This document shows positions 37,380 through 46,824 of a stretch of DNA of 64,000 nucleotides, one piece after another. The DNA is taken from positions 8,631 to 72,630 of the forward strand of contig CAWINP010000026.1 in the NCBI GenBank assembly GCA_963837485.1. Direction: 5' to 3'. Position 1 is the first letter of the stretch; each line of letters opens with the position of its first letter. The DNA comes from Solirubrobacter sp963837485 (GTDB lineage Bacteria > Actinomycetota > Thermoleophilia > Solirubrobacterales > Solirubrobacteraceae). A model generated the notes under the pieces. It made no database searches, was not told the DNA's origin, and saw nothing but the letters and a program-made list of their open reading frames with translations. The position numbers were made by a program, and so were the translations under genes.

Positions 37380-37692
37380 TGATTGCGCGGCTTGCAGGCG
37401 GCGGTCAGGCTCTCGCGGTGCTCCTCCGGCTCCAGTCTCTCCAGCGCGCCTACGTCGAGATCAACCCGAAGGATGACGTGCCGTCCGGCGAGGGGGAGAC
37501 GGTGGTCGCGGGCGCGGACGGCTCGGTCGCGTTCGTCGAGAAGGTCGAGGGCGGCGGCTTCGCGATCGGCTACGCGCCGTTCGCGGGGCGGCGCTTCGGC
37601 GCGCCGCGCGTGGTCGTCTCCGACGCCGACGTCGTGCCGGCGTCGCTGTCGCTGACCGGCGACACGATCGGGTGGCGGACCGCGGCCGGCGC
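37380..37692 (+). pseudogene. Possible C-terminal remnant of a secreted propeller-like protein
   Basis: The frame reads VEINPKDDVPSGEGETVVAGADGS, then FVEKVEGGGFAIGYAPFAG and LSLTGDTIGWRTAAGAQ. This looks like the last strands of a beta-rich repeat protein (the GDTIxWR pattern). It has no credible start, the upstream half shows no coding character, and the frame runs on antisense through azlD. I regard it as a gene remnant at best; it could be chance in GC-rich DNA. The interval also contains the cstA promoter (37302-37360). Confidence 0.3.
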
Positions 37693-38004
37693 TCAGATGA
37701 GCGCGCGCGTGAGCGCCGTGGCGGCCGCCGCCGCCAGCACGGTGACGATCATCGGCGCGCGGGCGAGGATCGCCAGCGCCGCGGCGCCGAGGCCGACGAG
37801 GCGGGCATCGACGACCAGCCCGTCGCCGTCGTTCGAGAGCGTCTCGTAGGCGACGAGCGCCGCCAGGATCGCGGGCGCGACGAGGCGGGTGACGCGCAGC
37901 GCGCGACCGCTCGGCGCATTGCCGCCGGTGGTCAGCGGGCCGGCGGCCTTCGACAGCGCTGTCCCGATGAACAGCACGCCGACGGTGAGCCAGGCCGCGG
38001 TCAT
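37693..38004 (-). CDS. azlD: AzlD-type branched-chain amino acid exporter small subunit
   Basis: 103 residues with about four hydrophobic segments (WLTVGVLFIGTALSKAAGPL; RLVAPAILAALVAYETL; LGAAALAILARAPMIVTVLAAAAATALTR). The size and topology match AzlD/BrnE, the small partner of AzlC/BrnF exporters for branched-chain amino acids. Its ATG overlaps the azlC stop (ATGA). The ATG at 38004 is chosen because the upstream extension in the same frame is antisense to azlC and not hydrophobic. Confidence 0.85.
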   Translation of the reverse strand: MTAAWLTVGVLFIGTALSKAAGPLTTGGNAPSGRALRVTRLVAPAILAALVAYETLSNDGDGLVVDARLVGLGAAALAILARAPMIVTVLAAAAATALTRALI

Positions 38005-38651
38005 CCGCGCAGTCCGATCAGCGCGGCGGCGCTCGCGACGAGCACCGGGATCCCGGGCGGCGCGAACGGCATCAGCGCCAGCGCGATCGCGGCGCCGAGC
38101 AGCGCCGCGGTCAGCGGCTCGCGCCCGCGCGCCTCGCCGAGCAGCAGCACGAGGAAGAACGCGGGGAAGATCGCGTCCAGACCGAGGCTCGACGGGTCCG
38201 CGAGCGCGCCGCCGCCGAGCACGCCGACGAGCGTGCCGGCCGACCACGCGAAGAACTGCGGCAGCGTCGCGCCGAACAGGATCCCGCGGTCGTAGGTCCC
38301 GTCGCCGCGGCTGGAGAGCGCGAACGACGCGTCCACGAGCGCCTGCGACTGCGCGGCCCGGAACAGCGGGCGGCGCGAGAGGAACGGGCCCACGGCGAAG
38401 CCCATCGGCAGCCAGCGCGCGTTCATCAGCATGCCCGCGGCGATGGCGGCGAGCGCGCCGCCGCCGGCCGCGAGCACGGTCACGGACGCGAACTGCGCGG
38501 CGCCGGAGAACACGACGAGCGACATCACGACCGGGGCGACCGAGCCCATGACGGGCTGCGCGAGCACGCCGAAGGCGATGCCGACCGCGAACGTGGGAAG
38601 AATCAGCGGCAGCCCGGCACGGACGCCGTCTCTGAGATCGCTTGCTTGCAT
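38001..38651 (-). CDS. azlC: AzlC-type branched-chain amino acid exporter large subunit
   Basis: 216 residues. GVRAGLPLILPTFAVGIAFGVLA, VVFSGAAQFASV, MNARWLPMGFAV and YDRGILFGATLPQFFAWSAGTLVG are the standard AzlC/BrnF blocks. With AzlD it exports branched-chain amino acids or analogues. ATG 38651 is used; a GTG directly before it (38654) is an alternative. It is divergent from a CGNR-type regulator, and the 37-bp gap holds an inverted repeat, so local regulation is likely. Confidence 0.9.
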   Translation of the reverse strand: MQASDLRDGVRAGLPLILPTFAVGIAFGVLAQPVMGSVAPVVMSLVVFSGAAQFASVTVLAAGGGALAAIAAGMLMNARWLPMGFAVGPFLSRRPLFRAAQSQALVDASFALSSRGDGTYDRGILFGATLPQFFAWSAGTLVGVLGGGALADPSSLGLDAIFPAFFLVLLLGEARGREPLTAALLGAAIALALMPFAPPGIPVLVASAAALIGLRG

Positions 38652-38654
38652 CAC

Positions 38655-38683
38655 CTTACCGGTTATCGTACCCTATCGGTAAG
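38655..38683. promoter_or_regulatory. Inverted repeat between azlC and the CGNR regulator
   Basis: CTTACCG / CGGTAAG separated by 15 nt. Further out, GCTTGCAT on the left mirrors ATGCAAGC on the right, so the first codons of both genes (ATG CAA GC) form part of the symmetry. It probably holds the operator and overlapping promoters for both divergent genes. Confidence 0.6.
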
Positions 38684-38688
38684 AGGAT

Positions 38689-39255
38689 ATGCAAGCCCCT
38701 GAGACGATCAAGCTGCTGGGCGGGACGTTGGCGCTGGATTTCGCGAACTCGGCCGACTGGACCGAGGACGGCGAGCCGATCGAGGACGCCCTCGTCGAGC
38801 CGGACTCGCTGGAGCGCTGGGGCCGCCGGGTCGGCATCGCGGCGTCGGCGGACCAGGACGAGCTCGCCGCCGCGCGTGAGCTCCGCCCCGCCCTGCGCGC
38901 GGTCCTGATCGCCGCCGCCCACGGCGAGGAGCCGGACGCCGCGGCGCGGGACCTCCTCATGCGCACGTACGCCGACGCGGCCGCCGCCGCCCGGCTCTCA
39001 CCGCGCGACGGCGCCTATGTCCTCGACTGGCCCGGCGACGACCCCCGCCGGGTCCGGTTCGCCGTCGCCGCCGACGCGATCGCGCTGCTCGCCGGCGCCG
39101 ACCGGCTGCAGCGCATCCACGTCTGCCCGGGCCGCAACTGCGGCTGGCTGTTCCTCAACACGAGCGGCCGGCGGCGGTGGTGCTCGATGGCCACGTGCGG
39201 CAGCCGGGCCAAGATGCGCGCGTTGTACGCGCGCCGTCAGCTAGAGCAGGGCTGA
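38689..39255 (+). CDS. CGNR zinc-finger (ABATE-domain) transcriptional regulator
   Basis: 188 residues. The N-terminal ABATE domain starts LLGGTLALDFANSADW, a possible stress or ligand-sensing region. The C-terminal CGNR-type zinc finger is seen as HVCPGRNCGWLFLNTSGRRRWCSMATCGSRAK, with four Cys ligands. The naming motif CGNR reads CGSR here. The ATG has AAGAGGA directly upstream. The gene is divergent from azlC, suggesting it regulates amino-acid export and its own expression through the inverted repeat at 38655-38683. It overlaps the convergent aldo/keto reductase by 15 bp. Confidence 0.88.
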   Translation: MQAPETIKLLGGTLALDFANSADWTEDGEPIEDALVEPDSLERWGRRVGIAASADQDELAAARELRPALRAVLIAAAHGEEPDAAARDLLMRTYADAAAAARLSPRDGAYVLDWPGDDPRRVRFAVAADAIALLAGADRLQRIHVCPGRNCGWLFLNTSGRRRWCSMATCGSRAKMRALYARRQLEQG

Positions 39256-40206
39256 GCCGGCGGCGGCGCCCGCCGGGGCGATCTCGTCGATCCGCGCGAG
39301 CGTCTCCTCGCCCAGCGACACGTCCGCCGCGGCGAGGTTCTCGTCCAGGTGTGCGGGTGTGCGCGTGCCCGGGATCGGCACGGCGTCGTGGGCGAGCAGC
39401 CACGCGAGCGCGAGCTGTGCGGGCGTGAGCCCGAGCTCCGCCGCCAGGCCGCGCAGCGGGGCGTAGCGGTCGGCGTTGGCCGCGAGGTTCTCGGGCCGGA
39501 AGCGCGGGTGGTTGGTGCGGAAGTCCGCGCCCGGCGCGCCGACCGACACCGGCGCGGCGAAGAAGCCGGCGCCGAGCGGCGACCACGCGACGAAGCCGAT
39601 GCCCAGCTCGCGCAGCACCGGCAGCAGCTCGCGCTCCGGGTCGCGCGTCCACAGCGAGTACTCGCCCTGCACGGCGGCGATCGGGTGGGCCTGATGCGCG
39701 GCCATCACCTGCTCGGCGGTCACGTTGGACACGCCGAGGTGGCGCACCTTGCCCTCGGCCACCAGCTCGCCCATCGCGCCGACGCTCTCCTCGATCGGCA
39801 CGCCCGGGTCGGGGAAGTGCAGGTACCAGAGGTCGATCGCGTCGACGCCGAGCCGGCGCAGGCTCGCCTCCAGCGCCTCCCGCGCGCGCTCCGGCCGGGC
39901 GTCGAGCAGGATCGTCTGGTCGTGCGCGTGCCGGAAGGCCCGGCCGCCCTCGCGCACGATCCCCCACTTGGTCGCGAGCTGAACCTCGTCGCGGCGGCCG
40001 GCGATCGCCCGGCCGACGAGCTGCTCGTTCGCGCCGTCCCCGTACGCGTCGGCGGTGTCGAGCAGCGTCGCGCCGGCGTCGATCGCGTGGCCCAAGGTGG
40101 CGAGCGAGTGGGCGTCGTCGGCGTGGCCGTACATGCCGTCGATCAGGACCATCGCGCCGTATCCGATGGCGGACGTCTCGAGCCCGCCGAGGTTCCGTGT
40201 CTGCAT
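39241..40206 (-). CDS. Aldo/keto reductase
   Basis: 321-residue (beta/alpha)8 NADPH-dependent oxidoreductase. The catalytic tetrad is visible: Asp and Tyr in LLDTADAYGDGANE, Lys in ATKWG, and His in DLWYLHFPD. GKVRHLGVSN and WSPLGAGFF are the usual later blocks, and IPGTRTPAHLDEN is the coenzyme phosphate-binding loop. It reduces aldehydes or ketones; the substrate is unknown. It is divergent from the LysR gene at 40278 with 71 bp between starts, so LysR may control it. Confidence 0.92.
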   Translation of the reverse strand: MQTRNLGGLETSAIGYGAMVLIDGMYGHADDAHSLATLGHAIDAGATLLDTADAYGDGANEQLVGRAIAGRRDEVQLATKWGIVREGGRAFRHAHDQTILLDARPERAREALEASLRRLGVDAIDLWYLHFPDPGVPIEESVGAMGELVAEGKVRHLGVSNVTAEQVMAAHQAHPIAAVQGEYSLWTRDPERELLPVLRELGIGFVAWSPLGAGFFAAPVSVGAPGADFRTNHPRFRPENLAANADRYAPLRGLAAELGLTPAQLALAWLLAHDAVPIPGTRTPAHLDENLAAADVSLGEETLARIDEIAPAGAAAGSALL

Positions 40207-40277
40207 GCCGGCGATGCTCCCGACACGCCGCGCGACCGGCCACAGGAACCGCCGCGTGCCTAGGATCGGATTCGCCG

Positions 40278-41147
40278 ATGGCCGAGATCCGCCAGTTGCG
40301 CTACTTCGTCGCCGTCGCCGAGCGCGGGAGCGTGTCGCAGGCCGCCGTCGACCTGCACCTCTCGCAGTCGGCGCTGTCGGAGACGCTGCGCAAGCTCGAG
40401 GTCGAGCTCGGCGTCGACCTGCTGGAGCGCTCGAGCCGCGGCGTCGCCCCCACGCCGGCCGGCGACGCGCTGCTGGCCGGCGCCCGCGAGGCGATCGAGC
40501 GCTTCGACGCCGCGCTGGAGGCCGCCCGCGGACAGACCGGCCGCCTGCGCGTCGGCTTCGAGGCGGCCGGCGCCGGAACGCTCTCCACCCGGGCCCGCGC
40601 GCGCTTCCTGGCCCGCTTCCCGCACGTGCGCGTCGAGCCGCGCCGCTTCGAGTGGGGCGGCGAGGTCGCCGCCGTGCGCGAGGGCGAGTGCGACGTGGCG
40701 TTCGTGTGGCTGCCCGCCGACCTCACCGGGCTGCGCTCGGAGATCGTCGCCTCCGAGCCGCGCTTCGCCGGCCTTGCCACGCACCACCGGCTCGCGCAAC
40801 GCGACATCTTGAACGTCGACGAGCTGAACGGCGAGCCGATCATGTGGACGCGCCGCGCGCCGCGTTACTGGGTCGATTGGTGGGCGGTCAACCCGCGCCC
40901 CAACGGCGCCGAGCCCCGCTGGGGGCCGGAGAACGACAACGTCGAGGAGATGCTCGAGCAGGTCGCCGACGGCTCCGCCTATGCGATCGTCCCGCGCTCG
41001 ATGACCGAGTTCTACGCCCGCCCGGACCTCGTCTGGGTTCCAATCGCCGACATCGACCCGCTGCGCATCGCGCTGGCCTGGCGCGAGCGCGACACGTCGA
41101 CCGCGGTGCACTGCTTCGCCGAGATCGTGCGGGAGCTGGCGGCGTGA
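40278..41147 (+). CDS. LysR-family transcriptional regulator
   Basis: 289 residues. The N-terminal winged HTH is clear (IRQLRYFVAVAERGSVSQAAVDLHLSQSALSETLRKLE), followed by LLERSSRGVAPTPAGDAL and a periplasmic-binding-like effector domain. It is the probable regulator of the divergent aldo/keto reductase and/or the epoxide hydrolase gene that overlaps its stop codon (GTGA). The effector is unknown. Confidence 0.92.
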   Translation: MAEIRQLRYFVAVAERGSVSQAAVDLHLSQSALSETLRKLEVELGVDLLERSSRGVAPTPAGDALLAGAREAIERFDAALEAARGQTGRLRVGFEAAGAGTLSTRARARFLARFPHVRVEPRRFEWGGEVAAVREGECDVAFVWLPADLTGLRSEIVASEPRFAGLATHHRLAQRDILNVDELNGEPIMWTRRAPRYWVDWWAVNPRPNGAEPRWGPENDNVEEMLEQVADGSAYAIVPRSMTEFYARPDLVWVPIADIDPLRIALAWRERDTSTAVHCFAEIVRELAA

Positions 41148-42181
41148 GGATCGACGTCCCGCAGTCCACGCTCGACGACCTCGCAAGACGGCTCGAGGCG
41201 GCCCGCTGGCCGGACGCCTACGCGCTCGACGGCGGCGAGCGCCGGGCCCGCCTCGACCGCATCAAGGCGCTGCTCGACCGCTGGCGCGGCGACTACGACT
41301 GGCGCACCACGAGGCGCGGATCAACGAGTACGAGCAGGACATGGTCAACGGCCTGCACGTGCTGAAGCGCCGGGAGCGGCCCGCGGCTGATGCTGATGAA
41401 CGGCTGGCCGTCGACGTTCGCCGAGTACCTGCCCGCGCTTCCCGCTGTTGAGCGCGACTTCGAGGTCTGGATCGTCAGCCGTGCCGGCTACGGCTTCAGC
41501 GACCACGGCCTCGAGCATCCCGGCGACGACGAGCGCGCCGCGCTGCAGGTCGGACGCGCGCTCGGCGCCGGCCGCTACGCCGCGCACGGCGACGACTTCG
41601 GCGGCAGCGTCATCTCCCGCCTCGCCATCCAGCGTCCGGACCAGGTCGCCGCGCTGCACGTGTGCGAGTGGATCGAGGACCTGGACGCGACCGGCCTCAC
41701 GCCCGCCGAGCGCGACTACGTCGACGGCGTCAACCGCTGGCGCGAGGAGGAGCGCGGCTACGGGCACGTGCAGGCCAACCGCCCGCAGACGCTCGGGCTC
41801 GCGCTCGACGACAGCCCGCTGGGCCTGCTCGCCTGGATCGCCGACAAGTGGCTGAGCTGGAGCGACCCGGACTGCGAGCTCGACGACGACCTGATCCTCA
41901 CCACGACGACGATCTACTGGGTCACGCGCACGATCGCGCCCTCGATGCGCGCCTACGCGGCCGAGGCGCCGCCGCTCCGGGGCAAGGTCCCCGTGCCCAC
42001 GGCAGTTACGGCCGGCAAGGAGGACCGCCCGCCGCCGCCGCGCGAGTGGATCGAGCGGACCTACGCCGACGTGCGCGACGTCCGCGCGCTCGAACGCGGC
42101 GGCCACTTCTGGGCCGCCGAGACGCCCGAGCAGTTCGCGCAGCGGATCAAGGGCTTCCTAGCCGATTATGCGCAGCTCTAG
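41144..42181 (+). pseudogene. Epoxide-hydrolase (EHN-type alpha/beta hydrolase), frameshifted
   Basis: The N-terminal EHN domain (RIDVPQSTLDDLARRLEAARWPD...GDYDWR) runs to about 41305. There a one-base loss shifts to HEARINEYEQDMVNGLHVLKRRE, and near 41370 a one-base gain returns to the original frame (LMLMNGWPSTFAEYLP). Without correction the first frame stops at 41363. The net length (1038 bp) is in frame, so the ancestral product had 345 residues. Residues seen: NGWP in place of the HGWP oxyanion motif, nucleophile Asp in HGDDFGGS, and catalytic His in GGHFWAAETPEQFA. Either a recent pseudogene or two sequencing errors. It overlaps the LysR stop at its start and the M24 peptidase at its end. 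Confidence 0.8.
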
Positions 42182-43243
42182 CGGCGCCGACGAGAGCAGC
42201 ACCGGCCCGCCGGCGCCGACCAGCACGTCGTCCTCGAGCCGGATCCCGCCTTGCTCGGAGTGGTAGATGCCCGGCTCGATCGTGAAGATCATGCCCTCGC
42301 GCAGCGTCGCCGGCGAGTTGGGGACCAGGAACGGCGGCTCGTGGATCTCGAGCCCGATCGCGTGCCCGGCGCCGTGCAGGACCTCGCCGAGCTCAGGATG
42401 CGCGCCGACGATGTCGCGCTGCGCCTTGTCGACCTCGCGCGCGGTCACGCCCGGTCGCGACGCGGCGACGGCCGCGTCGTAGGCCTCCTTGACGACCGCC
42501 CAGGCCGAGCGCGCCCAGTCGCTCGGCTCGCCCGCGCTGGCGACGCGCGTCAGGTCGCCCCAGTAGCCGTCGAACTGGGCCGAGATGTCGGCGCACACGA
42601 CATCGCCGGCGGCCAGCGCGCGGCCGTCCGGCGTGCCGTGCGAGTCCGCGGCGTGGCGGCCGAAGAGGATGTGCGAGCCGGCCTCGCGCGCGCCGCGCCG
42701 CTTGAGCAGGTAGTCCGCGTGCGCGTTGACGTCCGCCTCGATCGCGCCGACGGCGAGCGTCGCCCACAGCTCGTCGTAGACCGCCTGGATGTGATCGCAC
42801 GCGCGCCGGACGCCCTCGACCTCCTCGGCGTCCTTGACCTCGCGCAGCCGCATCACGACGTCGGTCGCCGGCACCAGCTCAAAGCCCGCGCCGGCCAGCG
42901 CGCGCGAGCGCGCATAGTTGAGGTGGTCCTCCTCTACGCCGATCCGCTTCGCGCCGTCGAGGCGCTCGAACAGCTCCGGCAGCCCGTTCGAGACTCCGGC
43001 CGAGTAGAGCACGCGGTCGAGCCCGCCGGAAGCCGCATTGACGCTCTCGCGGTCGAGCGACGGCGCGATCAGCGCGGCGGCGCCCGGACGCACCACGACG
43101 CCGAAGAAGCGTTCGAGCTGGATCCCCCAGAACCCGCTCAGATAGGCGATCGAGGCGTCTTTGGTGGCCAGGACCGCGTCCAGGCCGGCATCGTCGAGCA
43201 GGTCGTCAAGGGCGCTCACGCGCGCGTCGGGGCCGCTGGGCAT
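42158..43243 (-). CDS. M24-family (Xaa-Pro dipeptidase-like) metallopeptidase
   Basis: 361 residues. An N-terminal creatinase-like domain is followed by a pita-bread catalytic domain. Metal ligands are visible: two Asp in DISAQFDGYWGDLTR, His in HGAGHAIGLEIHE, Glu in IFTIEPGIY and Glu in IRLEDDV. It cleaves Xaa-Pro dipeptides or related amides in the cytosol. The ATG at 43243 fits the family length. It is 11 bp downstream of ilvA on the same strand and ends convergently inside the epoxide hydrolase remnant. Confidence 0.9.
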   Translation of the reverse strand: MPSGPDARVSALDDLLDDAGLDAVLATKDASIAYLSGFWGIQLERFFGVVVRPGAAALIAPSLDRESVNAASGGLDRVLYSAGVSNGLPELFERLDGAKRIGVEEDHLNYARSRALAGAGFELVPATDVVMRLREVKDAEEVEGVRRACDHIQAVYDELWATLAVGAIEADVNAHADYLLKRRGAREAGSHILFGRHAADSHGTPDGRALAAGDVVCADISAQFDGYWGDLTRVASAGEPSDWARSAWAVVKEAYDAAVAASRPGVTAREVDKAQRDIVGAHPELGEVLHGAGHAIGLEIHEPPFLVPNSPATLREGMIFTIEPGIYHSEQGGIRLEDDVLVGAGGPVLLSSAPLELRIIG

Positions 43244-43254
43244 GACGCGTGACC

Positions 43255-44475
43255 TTAACGCAGCACCTGGGTCGGATACCCCTGGTCGTTGAGCGTCTTC
43301 AACACCCGATCCGCGTGATCGCGGCCGCGCGTCTCCACCACCAGCTCGATCGCCGTCTCGCGCACGTGGAGGTCCAACCCCTCCCGCACGTGGGAGACGT
43401 CGACGAGGTTCGCGCCGGTCCCGGCGACCGTGGCGAGCAGGCGGGCGAGCCCGCCGGGGCGGTCGGCGACGCGCGTGAGCATCACCAGGCGCCGGCCGGA
43501 CTGGGTCTCGTGCCGGCGTGCGATCGCGGCGAGCAGGCCCGCGTCGATGTTGCCGCCGGACAGCACCGCGACCGTGACGCCGTTCGCGGCCGGCTTGACG
43601 CCGCCGCCCAGCAGCGCGGCGACGCCGACCGCCCCGGCGCCCTCGACCACGAGCTTGCAGCGCTCCATCAGCAGCGCCATCGCCGCCGCGGTCTCGTCCT
43701 CGCCGACCACGACCATGGCGTCGAGCAGCCGCGAGAGGATCTCCAGCGGCACGCCGCCCGGGCGCTTGATCGCGATGCCGTCGGCGATCGTCAGCGCCGA
43801 CGCGGCCTCGATCGGCTCGCCGCGCCGCATCGACTCCGGGTACGGCGCGCAGGCCGCCGCCTGCACGCCGACGATCTCGACGTCCGGCCGCGCCTCCTTG
43901 ACCACCAGCGCGATCCCGGCGCACAGCCCCCCGCCGCCGACCGGCACGACGATCTTGGCCAGGTCCGGCACGTCCTCAAGCAGCTCGAGCCCGAGCGAGC
44001 CCTGTCCGGCGACGATCGCCGGATCGTCGAACGGGTGCACGAACGCGAGCCCGCCCTCGGCCGCGCGCTGCTTGGCGATCACCACGCACTCCTCGACGCT
44101 GCCGCCGCCGATGTGCACGATCGCGCCCTGCGCGCGCGCCGCCTCGACCTTGGCCATCGGCGCGTCCTCGGGCACGAACACCTCCGACGGGACGCCGCGC
44201 GCCGCGGCCGCTGCCGCGACCGCCTGCGCGTGGTTGCCGGCCGACGCCGCGACGACGCCGTTCGCGCAGCCCTCCTCGCCCAGCACGGCAAGCTTGTTGG
44301 CGACGCCGCGGACCTTGAAGGAGCCGGTGCGCTGGAGGTTCTCGGCCTTCAGCACGACCGTCCCACCGGCGCGCTCGGAGAACGTGCGCGTGGACAGGAT
44401 CGGCGTGCGGCGCGCGACGGCCTCGACCGCCGCGCGGGCCGCGCGCACGTCGTCAGCTGAGAGCGACGATTGCAT
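43255..44475 (-). CDS. ilvA: Threonine ammonia-lyase (biosynthetic/catabolic threonine dehydratase) with ACT domain
   Basis: 406 residues. The PLP Lys is in RTGSFKVRG, and SAGNHAQAVA and PVGGGGLCAG (phosphate cradle) complete the fold type II site. The last ~75 residues form a single ACT-like regulatory domain (VMLTRVADRPGGLARLLATV). It deaminates threonine (and serine) to 2-oxobutyrate, feeding isoleucine synthesis or propionyl-CoA formation. The ATG overlaps the ridA gene by 23 bp. RidA removes the reactive enamine intermediates made by this enzyme, a functionally sensible pairing. Confidence 0.92.
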   Translation of the reverse strand: MQSSLSADDVRAARAAVEAVARRTPILSTRTFSERAGGTVVLKAENLQRTGSFKVRGVANKLAVLGEEGCANGVVAASAGNHAQAVAAAAAARGVPSEVFVPEDAPMAKVEAARAQGAIVHIGGGSVEECVVIAKQRAAEGGLAFVHPFDDPAIVAGQGSLGLELLEDVPDLAKIVVPVGGGGLCAGIALVVKEARPDVEIVGVQAAACAPYPESMRRGEPIEAASALTIADGIAIKRPGGVPLEILSRLLDAMVVVGEDETAAAMALLMERCKLVVEGAGAVGVAALLGGGVKPAANGVTVAVLSGGNIDAGLLAAIARRHETQSGRRLVMLTRVADRPGGLARLLATVAGTGANLVDVSHVREGLDLHVRETAIELVVETRGRDHADRVLKTLNDQGYPTQVLR

Positions 44476-44842
44476 CCATCTCGATCTCGGCGCCGAGGGG
44501 CAATGACGCCACGCCGATCGTGGTGCGCGCCGGAGGATCGGACTCGAAGTAGGTGGCGTAGGCTTCGTTGACGTCCTTGAACGTCGAGATGTCGGTCACG
44601 TAGATGCCGATGCGGACGGCGTCCTGCAGCTTCCCGCCGGCCGCCGCGGCGACGATCGAGAGGTTGTCCAGGACGCGGCGCGCCTGGTCGCCGATCGGCC
44701 CCTCGACCAGCGCGCCGGTATCCGGATCGAGCGGGGTCTGACCCGACAAGTAGACGACGCCGTTGGACTTGACGGCGTGCGAATAGGGCCCGGCGGCCTT
44801 CGGAGCGCCGACCGCCGTCACGGTTTCGCGATGATGGGACAT
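44453..44842 (-). CDS. ridA: RidA-family 2-iminobutanoate/2-iminopropanoate deaminase
   Basis: 129 residues. GPYSHAV, YLSGQTPLDPDTG, and the catalytic Arg in SDPPARTTIGV with Glu in IEMDAIV are the RidA (YjgF) hallmarks. It hydrolyses imine products of PLP enzymes such as threonine dehydratase, whose gene follows immediately with overlap. The ATG at 44842 lies 17 bp from the divergent DUF255 gene, so their promoters overlap. Confidence 0.93.
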   Translation of the reverse strand: MSHHRETVTAVGAPKAAGPYSHAVKSNGVVYLSGQTPLDPDTGALVEGPIGDQARRVLDNLSIVAAAAGGKLQDAVRIGIYVTDISTFKDVNEAYATYFESDPPARTTIGVASLPLGAEIEMDAIVALS

Positions 44843-44859
44843 GGAAGGAACGTATCCGA

Positions 44860-46809
<1,950 letters not shown>

Positions 46810-46824
46810 CCCGTACACCAGGCG

